NCBI GenBank assembly: GCA_036936605.1
Contig: JAUPFV010000001.1
Span: 171,572,386-171,636,385 of the forward strand
Direction: 5' to 3'
DNA from: Limnanthes douglasii subsp. nivea
Lineage: Eukaryota > Streptophyta > Magnoliopsida > Brassicales > Limnanthaceae
Length of the DNA: 64,000 nt
Shown: in pieces, positions 23,085 through 34,969 of the stretch
Position numbering within the stretch: position 1 is the stretch's first letter
Layout of the letters: the number at the start of each line of letters is the position of its first letter
Made by a program: the position numbers and the translations under genes
The notes under the pieces: model-generated
The model's input: only the letters and a program-made list of their open reading frames with translations
Database searches by the model: none
Told to the model about the DNA's origin: nothing

Positions 23085-23410
23085 TTTTATATAATATTCA
23101 GGTAATGATAAAGCACGAGGAAAATTTATGATAAAATTACATGCAACATTATAAGTTGCTAAGCAACGTTACTACAAATCCGTGAGAAAAAAGTTACCAG
23201 TATTTAAGGCGGTTTGACACGTTTAAATATGTAATACATAAGTAGTTAAATGAAAAGAAAAAATATAATATTTAAATATTATAATTAAGAAAATAACACT
23301 CAAACCATTTTTTTATATATAAAACACATTATTCACAATTATATTCTTATCTCTATTATTTTTCATCAATTTTTAGTTTTATTTCTTCTTTAGAAAATCG
23401 TTTGTTTGAT
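23085..23410 (+). repeat. Dispersed repeat copy A (also at 59030-59390)
   Basis: The stretch beginning TATATAATATTCAGGTAATGATA and including GGCGGTTTGACACGTTTAAATATG is found again in the same orientation at 59030-59390. Divergence is clear and several small indels are present. There are no terminal repeats, no coding sequence and no obvious promoter boxes. Confidence 0.75.
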
Positions 23411-25380
23411 TAAGATTTTAGTCTCATCAAATTGACGTTGTTTGTGGAAAAAGACTGATTTCTCATTCTTAAAAAAAACAAAATCGTTTTATCTTTTTAA
23501 GGAATTTTTTTTTAGAATAAAATGAATTTTTTATTATAATAAAAAATCCCGATCAATAATTGAATTACCTCTTTGTCATGGTCAAAGGCACCTCGTCCAT
23601 TATATTCATCAAGTTTTATAGAGAAATATGAACATTTAGATTAAAATTGGTGCGATTGGTAAATATTTTACTAATATATGTTATGGTTCATCATCGTTGT
23701 ACTAAAATTAAATTGGTAAGTGACTGAATTATTTTTAAATGATTTTTTGATTCATTCGTTCAATTAATTTTTATTTCTAAATTTATACAGTTGATTTATT
23801 TATTTTATTCTGGTTGATAGTGTGTTATTTGATTTACAACTTTAAGAATCATATAACTCAAACAATTAAGATTTGGTTTTGTTCCAATTATTTCTGAATC
23901 CCATTCAAAGGTATGAATTATGCTCAAAGTAATTTAGCGACGATTGATATACATCTGAATCCGCTAAAGGTGCTAATATACTTGCTGCAAAAACTCTACA
24001 AGTTAAAAACGTAAAAAAGGTAATAAGTTAAAACCAACAATTGAGGCCAAACGTAAGACATTTGGTCTTGGAAGAACAATTGGTTGAGCATACAGATAAT
24101 CTCCATCTAATATGGACATAAATGGTGGAAGACTGAGTCAATCATTAGTTTTAAATAAGCCTGCTATTTTGATTTCTAACGAAGAAATACTAAAGGCTAG
24201 TGTTACTCCATGTTCCTCTTATTTTTACATGCAAACAACTGCAAATGATGAGAAGGGATTCATTGTTCCGTATACTGATAACATTCTCTCCTAAATTTTA
24301 AGAATCCTATAATAAAAACCTGGATCAAACAAACTATAACAGTCTGGATCAATCATGCCATGAAATCTATGTTCAATTTTTCAAAGACTTCAGCAATCCA
24401 ACGGCGTTGTCCGAAACTAGAAAGGGATCTATTTTTGAGAATCAAGAGAAAGAATCTTTTCTGATATTCGACATTTTGAATGATTCTCTTGCTACATGAA
24501 CACTGCACCGCATCCAATGTCGTTGTCCAAAACTTCACTCGATAAATCCGAGCTTGTAATTGGTTATTATTCAATTGTGGATGCGATCTTCAAGTATCTG
24601 GTTATCGAGAGATGAAAATTATATGGGCACTAAATTTCCTGGTATTTTAGAGAGATCTTGCATACCAGATCTTGCAAACCATCTGTATCAACAGATTTTT
24701 CTCAAAATACAATAAAGAAAATTATTTTCTGGAGATGCTGATCTCCATGATATAAGGCCTATGAGTTAAATAAAAGCAAGGAATTTGACGTCCGGTTTGG
24801 CCATCCGGACATCCGATTTATGAAAAAACGAGGCAATGAATAAACTTTGAAAGACCTCTACAACAAAATCGTAACAACTTTTTAGTCATCAAAGTGAATA
24901 TCTAATATGGCTTTGTCAATGGATATTCAAAAAATAATTTTTAGTCATCGTTAATAGTTATTTTAGCACTAAAAAGATAAATCCATTGTTGATCGGCGTT
25001 TGAACCTACAAGTTAACGATAATTGTTTTTGAATCCAATCTTACAAATAGACCTAAAATCTATTGTTGATAGCCTAGAAATACTGTGCTAACAGACATAA
25101 TTATCTTCATTAAACATTTCAATCCTGAGAGGATGATGTTGAATCTGATCTGAAGAATATAATAGGATGTACATGTTTAGTCTTGGAATAGAGATCATGT
25201 CCCTGATCATGGTCTTCACCTGATAGGATTCACCTTTAGTTTAAAATGTTACATGGTCATGCATCAAAGATGAGTTTGTTGGTCAGGGAAAACCCTGCCA
25301 CTAATGTTTGTAACATACAAGTAAACATTTATAATGATTAAGTCAATTTAGAAGTCTCAAGTAACGTAAATTGATACTTT
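23411..25380. other. AT-rich stretch without recognised genes
   Basis: A 60-codon plus-strand frame at 24112-24294 and a 73-codon minus-strand frame at 24353-24574 show no recognisable domain. Nothing else stands out. Confidence 0.5.
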
Positions 25381-27330
25381 CAAGGAATATAATGGCACTA
25401 AGGGTGAGGAATTGGCAGGTGATAAATCACAATTAAATTTAAATTGAGAGCCCATATTGGTCACCTAATCAGTAGCATGATTTTGCTCTCTGAACACATG
25501 TTTTATGGAAATTTGAGAAGAGACGAGGGCCCTACAAATAGCAAGTAATTGAAGGAGATACTAAGAGGCTTTTCCATAACTAAGAGCATCAAATAATATC
25601 AGCGAGTCAATCTCTATATCTAAGTTATCAATCTCTTTAGAATTACAGAATATGAGGCCCTCATGGAGGGCCATTGACTCAGAGATCACCTTTATCATTA
25701 CAAATGAAAAATCCACCATTGGATTAACCATTACACAAACAAGCACCATCACAATTAATCTTGATTCGATTAGAGTCAGGAGGATTCCACTTAACATAAG
25801 ATAAGTTTTTTTTGAAATAAGTAGATGATTAAAACAACCCATTGACTTGGTTGTTTTCAAATCTCTAGACTAATGCTTGGATTTAAGAAGAGCAACACAA
25901 TCAAGGTTAGATATCATGATATTTATTTTGTCTATTATGCTGTTAGAGGTTATTCTGATGTTTTTGTGCTTTGATTTATTACGACCATCCCAAATAGCCC
26001 AGGAAATAATAGGACGGGAAGTATGACTCTCATATGAATATTTTTGTTGGTAGACATGGACCAATTATAAATTATGTGGTTCATATTTATATGGTTGCTT
26101 ATAATAATTCCAAAATGCTAACAAAATATTGTCAAACTTCCCATACAATGTTGCATGCAACAAAAATGTGACTCACAAATTCATAATTTTCACAATATTG
26201 GTACTTGGAGACTAAACTGATATTCATTCTTTGTAAGATTGTGTCAACATGATCCTTCAAATAATGAATAAGTACTTATTTGGAATGGTCACATTTCATA
26301 GTTTTTTATGCATCTAGGATTTAGTGTTGGTTTGTCTAAGATAATGCCAAGTTTCTGTAAGAGAAAATATACCATTAAAAGACACATTCCAAAGAATAGT
26401 ATCTTCTGTGGTATCATTTATTTTTTTACTGATTTTGTTAATTCTAAGAACCATTGAGCCAATATTCAGATACTTAGATTGGATAAACCAAGAGTTGTCA
26501 CTGTTATTTGACAGTGATATTAAAAGGAGAGAATGAGTCTACCTATCTAACCAGAAATCGATATATCCATTACCAACCTTCTAGAATATATAAGTTTTAG
26601 TTGTATCTCTTATTTTAATTAAACGTTTCCACACTTTAGAGTCAGAGGGGTTAACATTTACTTGTAAAGGATGGGAGCAAGAACAATAGATCGAGTGCAT
26701 TAAGATAAACCGTAGAGACTTGTGTTCTTTAAAATTCATCAATAATTTGCAAGAAAAAGAATTTTGAGTGTATTTTAGATTTCTAATGTTTAGTCTATTT
26801 TCCTCGAAAAGTATACTAAACTTAGTCCAATTGGCCCAAATGATTGTCTTAGAACTCTCCTTACAACGACATAAGTATTTATTCTTGATGTTACAAGTTT
26901 GGGAAGCACGTTATTTTTCATATGGTAAGGAGGAATTTCGAGAAGGACATATTGGGCCAGTATTAATCTGCCACAAAATAACAGATTCTTACTGCCCCAC
27001 TCAAGAATTTTATTCATAATCTTAGAAATTAAATCATCAAAATGAAAAGACTAGTTGTTTATGTGAACTAAGGTGTCAAGATACTTAAAAGATAAGGAAC
27101 TGAGTTTGAATCCAATTTTGGTTTAAATAGATTTTGCTATGATTTTGCTAATTTGATTAGAGGGGATAAATGTAGTTTTACTTTTGTTAATATGTTGACA
27201 AAAAATAGATTGATAGTGGTCAATAAAATCACATAATTGCTCGAAGTTATTAATGGAACCATTCATAGAAATCATGACATCATCAACAAAAGCAAGACAT
27301 GGGATACTAATACATTCCATGGACTTGAAT
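25380..27330 (-). pseudogene. L1-type LINE: RT C-terminal part, zf-RVT and RNase H
   Basis: Read on the minus strand from 27320: the RT core ending 'CLAFVDDVMISMNGSI', where the usual FADD is FVDD and both Asp residues are kept. Next is the thumb region 'WGSKNLLFCGRLILAQYVLLEIPPY' (26790-27017), then a zf-RVT region (about 26200-26600, 'NGIFSLTETWHYLR'). A linker follows ('ISWAIWDGRNKSKHKNI', 25870-26064). An RNase H domain (25561-25860 and flanking) starts 'NPPDSNRIKINCDGA' and has 'IDSLILFDAL'. Many stops and frameshifts interrupt it. The endonuclease and first RT half are missing at the right, where sequence gives way to the E4 region. It is a truncated fossil. Confidence 0.8.
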
Positions 27331-27679
27331 TACAATGAGGAGTGAGAAAGGAAAAAGTTTTTAAAACTTTTGTCATTTTATAACCTCCAACTTTATAACT
27401 CGAACTTCAAAAATTTAACCTACAAAAGGGAGGTATATCTTATAACTCAGTTTAACCACCATAAGACATATTAGTGAGCATGCATAAATTTGAGACGAAT
27501 TCATCGCTCTGCATAATAAAATTGTGAGCTTTAATTTTGTTAGATATAATTATAAATATAAATTTTGTATAATTTTATATGAGGCTATACGCAAAAGTTC
27601 TTCATCAACAAAAAGAGGTCGTGCAATAAGCCCTAAAAAATGATAATGGTCAGTCCATCCCCATGATAGAAAGACTATA

Positions 27680-27875
27680 CGCCAAGTGATCTCTATAGAG
27701 TAAATGTCAAGTGATCTCCATGATAGAAAAGCTTTAAGCCAAATTGATCTCCATAATAGAACGCCAAGTGATATCTATGATAAAAATAATTTACACTAAG
27801 TGATATCCAGGATAAAATTACAAGTGATCTCCATTTTAGAAAGGCTATAAGCCAAACAATCTCTATGTTAATGAA
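27680..27875. repeat. Tandem array with alternating 24-25 and 32-34 bp spacing (~57-bp unit)
   Basis: CAAGTGATCTCCATGATAGAAA-like phrases start near 27684, 27709, 27742, 27766, 27798, 27822 and 27856. The alternation means each ~57-bp unit holds two related half-units. It lies just upstream of, or within, the 5' LTR region of E4 but is not seen near E4's 3' LTR. Confidence 0.7.
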
Positions 27876-28129
27876 GACATGGGTCGTATATAATGATAAG
27901 AGAACATTGTTAATAAACCAAGCCTAAGTTTGAAAAAACATAATGTTATGCATATAGCTATAGTGAGACCTAACCTACGAGGTCAAAATACAATCATGGT
28001 TAACCTTAAATGATATTTTGGCTGGTAAAGGGTTTTAACGAGCCATGAAAAGTTAAGTACGAATAAAATTGGAGACGTTTATAATAATAGTTCGGCTAGG
28101 AAAATACGAATAAGCAAGCCTTAATACTT

Positions 28130-28250
28130 TTAGAAGTCTAGCCGACATAGTTGGCTTAGTTACTTCTGATGAAGATATAAATAAATAAGGAGTAAAAATA
28201 ATTAATTTAAAATAGGGAAAATGATTATTTTATAATGTATGAGGGAGGTT
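28130..28250 (+). repeat. E4 5' LTR, recognisable 3' part
   Basis: Shares ATGATTATTTTATAATGTAT, GAGGGAGGTTTGGTA and an upstream TATAAATAAA core with 58440-58550. The primer site probably starts TGGTAGAGCTGGTAGGG at 28251. The left end is not determinable. Confidence 0.7.
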
Positions 28251-28259
28251 TGGTAGAGC

Positions 28260-29640
28260 TGGTAGGGTACAATCTAAGGTGCAACGAGTAAATGAGAAGA
28301 GAAATTTGGAAGACCAATCCGACGAGTCTCACAATGTTCATCGAGTAAGAGGAGATCATCGAGAAGTACAATTTCAGCCAGGAAAACACTACCACTCCTC
28401 TAGGAAGGACAAGAAAGACAAGCCTTGATATATTCTGACAGATATAAGTGAGTCTCTTGGGTCTGTATCTGAGGAAGTTTCCCAGAATTTTGAGAAATAT
28501 AATTTTTACAGAGAAGAAAAGGACATGCGTTCTTTGAGGAGGAATGATAGTCGACCTCAGAAATCTCAAAAATAATATAAATCAGAAGGTTCCAGATTTT
28601 TTTATTGAGAATTCATTCTTCAAATATAATAAAGCTATTCAATACACTACTACTGCAGATCAAGGCTTGTCCAGAATCATGGGAAGTGGAACCGGAGGTA
28701 ACCAATACATGCAAGTAGTAGATTTGAGGAATCTCTTTTATCAGCTGAATAAGATCAATATGGCTTCTGAAGTGCTTCAATATCACTAAAATTGAAAAAT
28801 TTGATGGCACACAAGACCTTGATGACCATATCGAGCATTTTAAATATTGCATGATAAATTTTGAGGATGATGACAAACTAGTGTGCATGGCATTTTCACA
28901 AACTTTCAAGGGCACAACCTTGAAATGGTAAACACAATTTGAAGGGGGTGAATCTCCAATTTTGGGACATTTCATACAACCTTCCGAATGAAGTTTTTGG
29001 GAAGCAAAGAAATGCAAGCTAGCAAGGATAATATAATCCAATGCAAGCAGGAAATTGGAAAAAGAAAATAAAAGATTATACTAGACGCGTTGTGTTAACT
29101 AATATTGAGTTGGATGATTGTGATGAGCAGGTAGCATGCACTGCTTTTAGACAAGGATTACTCTCTGGATATTTAGTGAATGGAATTACAAAGAGAAGAA
29201 CACTTACTTTTGGGGCTTTAGCCCTTCAAGTAAAAGCGCAGATTAAAGTGGATGAATCAACAAGGGTTCAAATAGGGTCGTAGGGATTCATGACAAGGAA
29301 ATTCTACCCCTAGTTAAGGCTATCATAGTAGCAGTACACTCTCAAGTACCTTCTCGACTGAGGGTGTCTGCTAATTTGCCTCATAGATGTGGAACGCCAC
29401 AAGTGTTGGCCTTTAATTATCAACCATCTTGTGCTAGGTCAAACCAGTGGGTGAGACCAGATTGTTTTGCAGATTTAACTGAAATTATAGAAACAACTTT
29501 TTGAAAGAGCTAAAAACCATGTTCATTTTCGAAAGCCTCCACCAATAAATATACAAAAGGAGGAGAGAAATAATAAGTTATGTAAATACCATAACGACAT
29601 TGGACACGATACTGCATATTGCATAACTCTTAAGAAATAA
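28260..29640 (+). pseudogene. E4 gag relic
   Basis: The charged N-terminal region (28290-28570) is followed by the gag core near 28784-28930: 'IEKFDGTQDLDDHIEHF' and 'FEDDDKLVCMAFSQTFKGTTLKW'. These are clear homologs of E1-E3 gag. The helical segment at 29041-29283 ('EQVACTAFRQGLL', 'TFGALALQVKAQI') equals the 'EQVAIASLRQGLN...GGLLNQVGKQI' part of the others. A zinc-knuckle-like 'CKYHNDIGHDTAYC' sits near 29580-29625. Stops and frameshifts are frequent. It is more diverged from E1-E3 than they are from each other, so it is a separate, older family. Confidence 0.82.
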
Positions 29641-29659
29641 ATTTAAACACTGATAAAGA

Positions 29660-30560
29660 ATGGAATGCTGATTACTTTTGTTAAAGGACAAAGAAGTGGC
29701 CGACATATTCCGAACGCAAATCCACCAGCGCGATAGCTTGTATATTCATATTCGAAGAAAAAAATACATTGCTGATATTGGGCTTAATGAAGGAATCAAT
29801 GTGTCTTCGGAATACTTAGATTCTGACCCAAATCGGCGGGTGGTGTTGGTGTTGAATTAATCAGTGGTACAAAGAAGATTTTGGAGTCTAGGTGAGTATT
29901 TGAGTCTTTCAAAAATTTCGAAGTAGATACTATGGCTGGAAACACTAATACTTCTAGGAAAAGACATGGCGTAAATTTGACTACTCAGTTGGAAGGATGA
30001 ATTGCCACTCATCTTTATGGTGAAAGTGTTACACCGTTTATCTTGTTTGGTGAAGATGATCTAAGAGGAATAGCTGGTTATCATGAAGATGCAATAGTGA
30101 CTGAGGCTAAAATAACGGGTACTGAAATCCGAAGGATACTCATTGACACTAGCAGTTTGGGTAATGTGTTATTTTTTTTTACATATGAGAAGATGCGTAA
30201 TCCACCTGTACTAATCTGATCTGAGCTTACCATAATGGGATTTAACAGAGTACCGACACAGGTTACTGAAGAGTTTGAAAGTGAGGTCTTGTTAGATCGT
30301 GGACCGTTTAAGAAAAAAGTTCAAGTATTTTTTATGGTAGTAGATTGTCTAACAATCTATAATGTTATTTTTGGGAGATCATGGCTGTCGAGGATGCATG
30401 TTGTTGCTTCTACGGTTCACTAGTACCTGGAATATTTAATTGAGGATCGAGTAGGATGGTTTAGAGTAGCCATCAAGTGGCTAGAGATTGTCATATGATA
30501 GATTTGCATACAAAAGGTGTAACTATTGACAAAATGAAAGAATATCAATGAGGGGGCCTT
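29660..30560 (+). pseudogene. E4 aspartic protease relic
   Basis: Contains 'SEYLDSDPNRR' (29808-29840), 'SRKRHGVNLTTQLEG' (29957-29998) and 'FGEDDLRGIAGYHEDAIV' (30050-30100), matching the pre-protease linker of the other elements. The active-site triad is degraded: DTGSSAN reads DTSSLGN at about 30148-30168, losing the invariant Gly. The C-terminal helix ('NVIFGRSWLSRMHVVASTVH', 30361-30420) is well kept and ends in a stop. Confidence 0.82.
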
Positions 30561-30649
30561 CCTCGAAGGTGGATATGGTGGATGATCAGAGGGATACCCC
30601 AGATTTATTAGTTACTAATGAAAATGTGAAGGGTGGGGGTTTCTCCCGA

Positions 30650-31597
30650 GGTGATTTTCCATAGTTTGGCAGTTAACCCAAAAGTTGGACCTATCATTCA
30701 AATACGAAGGATTATTTTGGTAGAAAACTATACAGTAATACTGGCAGAAGTAGATCGGTTACCTAAATTATGACATATACGAGAAGTACATTATCTATTG
30801 TGGACTGCAAATCCTGCACTTGTGATGAAAAAAAATGAAAAATGAAGAATGCGTGTGGATTTTACTGATCTGAATCGAGAATGTCTGAATGATCTGTTTC
30901 GTATCCTAATGATAGACAAGCTTGTTGATTCGACAAATGGTAATAAGATTTTTTTGATCATGGATGCTGGGTATAATCATATCGAAATGAATCTGAAGGA
31001 TAAATAGAGTACTACATTTGTTATTGATAGAGGATTGCATTTTTATCGAGTTATGCATTTTGGTCCCAAGAATGTTGGGGATACATATAAAATACTAGTG
31101 AACAAAACCTTTTCCACTTAAATTGGGAGAAATATGGAAATTTACATAGATAACATGTTGGTCAAAAACTCTGTAGATTAAGAACACCTACGTGACATAG
31201 AAAAAACTTTCTTGAATTGGAAAGTTATTCATCTAAATTTTAACCCAGATTAATGTACTTTTAAAGTTAGATCGGGAAAATTCTTGGGATACGTAATAAG
31301 TGAAAAAGGGATAAACATTGGTATAGAAGAGTTAAAAACGTTGATAACAATAACTCTATCTCAATCAATTAAAGAAGCGAAATTTTTGATATGAAGACTA
31401 ACAACTCTAAATAGATTCATATCTACATATTCAGATAAATATGCTCTATTTTACCAAGTATTGAGACACTCAAAATAATTTTCATGGACACGAAAGTGTG
31501 ATGTAGCATTTTTAAAAATTAAAAAGCATTTATCCTCCCCGGAAGTATTGTTTAAGCCACTTGTAAGAGAGCAGTTATTTTTCTATATCGTCGTATT
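30650..31597 (+). pseudogene. E4 reverse transcriptase and start of RNase H, cut by E2
   Basis: RT motifs can be followed in one main frame with several stops: 'LLWTANPALV' near 30795, 'RVDFTDLNRE' near 30850, 'DKLVDSTNGNK' near 30920, and 'GRNMEIYID' near 31130. The catalytic YIDD reads YIDN. 'SGKFLGYVISEKGI' (31275-31315) and 'LTTLNRFIS' follow, then the RNase H start 'FLKIKKHLSSPEVLFKPL' (31510-31562). The sequence stops at the E2 insertion, and the same reading frame resumes at 41990. Confidence 0.88.
31593..31597. repeat. Target-site duplication GTATT, left of E2
   Basis: GTATT immediately precedes the E2 LTR and is repeated at 41985-41989 immediately after the other LTR. Confidence 0.95.
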
Positions 31598-32017
31598 TGG
31601 TGTGGTTTATTTTCGTATGAGGGTAAGTTCGTAACTTTTGTCTAGAGTTTTGGGGAATTTTGAGAGTATTTAATGTTTGGGTAGAATGTAGAGGGAGAAT
31701 TGAGCTGCCTGGTTGTATTTAATTTTCATTACACTCATTTAATGTTGGTGGTTGAGTATTTATACCCTTATATTTGGGCCTCATAGGCTTTCGGGTCGTG
31801 TTTAATGGATTCGGGTCGAGTTTAAAGACCTATTAGTTCTAAGTAAGTAAATAGACAGCTTAGTCAAAAAGTGATTAGGTTTTAAGTACTTTAGTTCTGT
31901 TCGGATAGTTCAGTGGATGATAGTTGTCCGAACTGCCCTTATCCGGTGAGGTGGTGATTGTCTGAATTGACCCTGTCTGGTTCCCATAAAGTGTGGTGAC
32001 AGAATCCGGATTCATCA
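31598..32017 (-). repeat. E2 3' LTR (420 bp)
   Basis: Runs TGGTGTGG to ATTCATCA on the plus strand. A minus-strand TATAAATAC-type promoter lies near 31755. It differs from its partner at 41565-41984 at about 16 sites. Confidence 0.95.
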
Positions 32018-32031
32018 GTAGCCCCTTTTTT
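32018..32031 (-). other. E2 polypurine tract
   Basis: On the minus strand AAAAAAGGGGCTAC directly abuts the 3' LTR start, the expected primer for plus-strand synthesis. E3 has the same tract at 46178-46190 with one change. Confidence 0.85.
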
Positions 32032-32353
32032 AGGTGGTGTTCAAAAACCTTTGGCAAGACCTAAAAAACAGTCTGTTGTTGGTGACAGTTACATCCGGAC
32101 AGGTCCTTCGAACTGTGTTATAACTTTATCCGAACTGAAAAAGTTCTTGAAAACCAAACGGTTTCTTGCCAGATTTCGTGGGACATGTGTCTCTCTCTGG
32201 TTCGTCACATCAGCCGTTTTTCACCTAGAATGGCGCTCCCACCTTCTTCAAAAAGTAACCTCTTCATTTAATGAAGATGACATCAACGTCGTCTTTAATC
32301 ATTGCAATCCTTTAAAATTCTCCTAGGTATCAAAGCACTTTTTGCACATTTAC

Positions 32354-32360
32354 TATAAAT
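32354..32360 (+). promoter_or_regulatory. TATA box of the E2 antisense gene
   Basis: TATAAAT lies 108 bp before the antisense-gene ATG. The equivalent TATAAAT in E3 (46512-46518) is 104 bp before its ATG, in otherwise conserved sequence. It points away from the LTR promoter. Confidence 0.6.
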
Positions 32361-32461
32361 TAGTTACTTCTTTACTGTTTTATTATCTTCTTCATTCTTA
32401 CTTTGCTAAATTTCAGAGCTCTCTCTCTCAAAAAACAAACACTTCTTTTCGGTGTAAGTTT

Positions 32462-34465
32462 ATGTTCGCAGCTAGGAACGCTTTAATCAAAGGCGGGTGG
32501 CTTAATCTATCAGAGTTAGAATAGGCACAAAAAGTTGAACTGGAAAGGCGCATCGCTGCAGGCCTTCCTACTTCCCCTGTCGACAAACTAGAAATCCAAA
32601 ACACAGAGCCTGACCAAGGCTCTTCTTCAACCAGAAGTGTTAAACCGAGGAGATTGTTTCAAACCAACCTTTCACCTATTGTTTCTGGCTCGTCGGTTCA
32701 AGAATCAGAGCCCACTGTTGAACTAGGGCAAGCAGTTACCAGTTTCAAGAGGCCTTCCCCATTTATCGACATGGGATCAGATGCAGATGTCTCTCCCAAT
32801 AAACTAGTTGATCGGAGAAGAGGTCGCCTGGTAAAAGGGCAGGCTTCAAAAGGTACACCTTCAAAATCAGGGGCCAAAGACAGCAACACAGGGTCAGAGG
32901 CACCCATAAAATTTCCTAAGGACAAGCTGTCCGGACCGGAGGCATTTGGCTCAAGCCTCCCAAAAGAAACCACCACACCTGAGCCCCAATCGGAGGTCAG
33001 AGTTCAGGAAAGCATTGAAGCCCAACAGTCCAGAGGTCACACTGAGCCAACTCATAACTCCCCTCACCCAAAAACAACTGAAAACCCCTCCTTGGTAATG
33101 GAGGAAGTAATGGCAGATTCTATTGAAGAGGCTCCGTTTGAGTCCGAAGTCTCCGGAAAAATGAGTGATGTTGGTGCTTCCAAGAAGGATAAAAGCAAAG
33201 AAAAGATATGCCTAAGGCATCCAGATCTGTCGGAGATCCTTAAGGGAAACGTTGGACCTTGTTTCCACAAGGTCAGTGTTAAGTACTTACTTGCTTAGCA
33301 AAAAATTAATTATGCCTTCATCCACACAGCCGAACTGGGTCAGATGCAAACGAAGTGGGGGATTCCGGAGAATGTAAAAATAAGGATCCCAATAGACCCT
33401 GAAACACCGATGGACTGCAAGCTCAGTGAAATAGTCATCTTCAAGAACTTTTTAACTGGGGACTAAGTTTTCCCTTGGATCCGGAGATAGTCAAGTATTT
33501 CCACCTCATCAAGCTCTGCCCAAGTCAACTGAGCCCTAATGCTTGGTACACTCTCATGGCCTGTATCATGGCTTCCAGGCTCTCCGGAATTCCTCTTCCA
33601 ATGGAGGAATTCGCTGCTGTGGCCAGCCTCTGCAAAAACCCCCATATCCCCTTTTATCACTTCAACATGGATGATAACTATAAATCAGTGGATGACATGC
33701 TCGAGTCATAGAGAAATTGGAGGACTCACTTCTTGTTCGTGAGTGGCGCTTGGGAGAATGGGAGGAAGATCAAAGCCGGAGTCAATCCGAGTCTCTTCAC
33801 CAGCAGGTGGCGAAGTGATAGTAAAAATCCCACCTTACATTCTCATTTTTATTTTTATCAAATTTGTTTAACTGACTTGTCTTATTTCTTTTCTTTTTTT
33901 TGTTTCTTGACAGTGCTGCCTAAAGACTTCAATAATTACTTAAAGGCCGGGCAGATTACTTGCACCAAGATAAACACTTGGGCTGCTGAAAAGTGGGATA
34001 ATTGCTTCCACAACGCCTTTACTGGAGGTAATCTTGCAAGGTCTCACCTCTGGAACACTACTTAACGGAGGGACTTAACTTGGGAGGAACTTACCACTCC
34101 ACCCCTCCGGATGTAGTCCTTAAAAGAACACACGCATCAGACGGGTCACTGTATTTTCCTGGTCGATCCAAGGCCCCAAGTAAGATGAAAGGCAAAAAAG
34201 GGAAGGGCAAAAAGAGTATGGTTGAAGCTAACCCCACCGAAGCGGAGGAAACTGCTCCAACAAACCAAGAGGGGCCAATTCCAAGTCAGATTGATGCTGC
34301 TCTTCTAGAATTTGTGGAGCACGAGAGTACTAGGGAAGAGGCAGGATCTCCAAAAACTCCAAGTGTTCCTAAGAGAGACAGGAAAGGGGAGCAGAAAGCA
34401 AGGATAGGAAGGTCAAGAAGAAAAAGACCTCCATGGGTGATGAACTTTCAAAGGCCCAGTCTTAG
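32462..34465 (+). pseudogene. E2 antisense gene (opposite to gag-pol), with intron and internal deletion
   Basis: Lies between integrase and 3' LTR on the strand opposite to gag-pol. It starts 'MFAARNALIKGGWLNLSELE' and has an in-frame TAG at 32522. A Ser/Pro/charged region (to ~33170) follows, then 'NVGPCFHKVSVKYLLA' with another stop at 33296. A 1-base deletion near 33440 precedes a domain at 33474-33820. This begins 'FPLDPEIVKYFHLIKL' and includes 'ACIMASRLSGIPLPMEEF' and 'WRTHFLFVSGAWE', resembling the Pfam 'putative gypsy type transposon' family. A likely intron occupies 33821-33913. Exon 2 resumes 'LPKDFNNYLKAG' and carries a Lys-rich region. Compared with E3, ~960 bp coding for the C-terminal coiled coil is deleted at about 34450, leaving only the last codons. 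Function in the family is unknown. Confidence 0.85.
33821..33913 (+). other. Probable spliceosomal intron in the E2 antisense gene (93 nt)
   Basis: GTAAAAATCC at the donor, a long T-rich tract and TTCTTGACAG at the acceptor. It interrupts the codon between 'WRSD' and 'LPKDF' in phase 1, the same place and phase as the 78-nt intron of E3 (47997-48074). In-frame stops inside exclude read-through. Confidence 0.85.
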
Positions 34466-34479
34466 AATAATTATCTTTT

Positions 34480-34620
34480 GTTTTGTTTTGATTGAACCAA
34501 AGTCCTTGGATGGCCAAGGCATTTTGTAAATACGTTCGGTCTTCGACCGAATAGATCTGTTTGTTTTGACAACTTAAAGTCCTTGGATGGCCAAGGCACT
34601 TCGGTTATTTTAATGGATGT
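34480..34620. repeat. Duplicated CCTTGGATGGCCAAGG hairpin block at the convergent ends of E2
   Basis: AAAGTCCTTGGATGGCCAAGGCA occurs near 34499 and 34577; CCTTGG and CCAAGG can pair around ATGG. Between them lies a CGGTCTTCGACCG palindrome. Both copies recur in E3 near 49624 and 49706. The block sits after the antisense gene's stop and ~350 bp from the pol stop. Confidence 0.85.
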
Positions 34621-34969
34621 CTTTATTTTGCACAGCTCTTGCATTCTTCCATAGTTTTTTCTTTTAATTTTGGTGGCTAACGTTTAAACAGCCCTTAGTT
34701 ATTTCATAAATATTCTATAGTGAGAGTGTTTAAATTCTCTGATGAAAATGTTTAAGTAGTCATCATTCCATTAATTCAATCCGACCGGTGTTTAAACAAA
34801 ATTTTTACAAGAAACAAAGTAAGAACACTCCGCATTTTTAAGAAGACATCAAATTTTATAAAAAGAGCCCGGACACCTCATTAAAACCTCCCCGCGCCAC
34901 CAAGGTAGGAAAGAGTATGCCCCCAAATATTTACATGGACTTTTAAACAAGTAAATATTTACATAGTTT

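Noticed and set aside
22590..27330. One continuous LINE spanning both fragments
   Set aside because: For a minus-strand LINE the endonuclease should be to the right of RT; here it is to the left, so these are two separate fragments.
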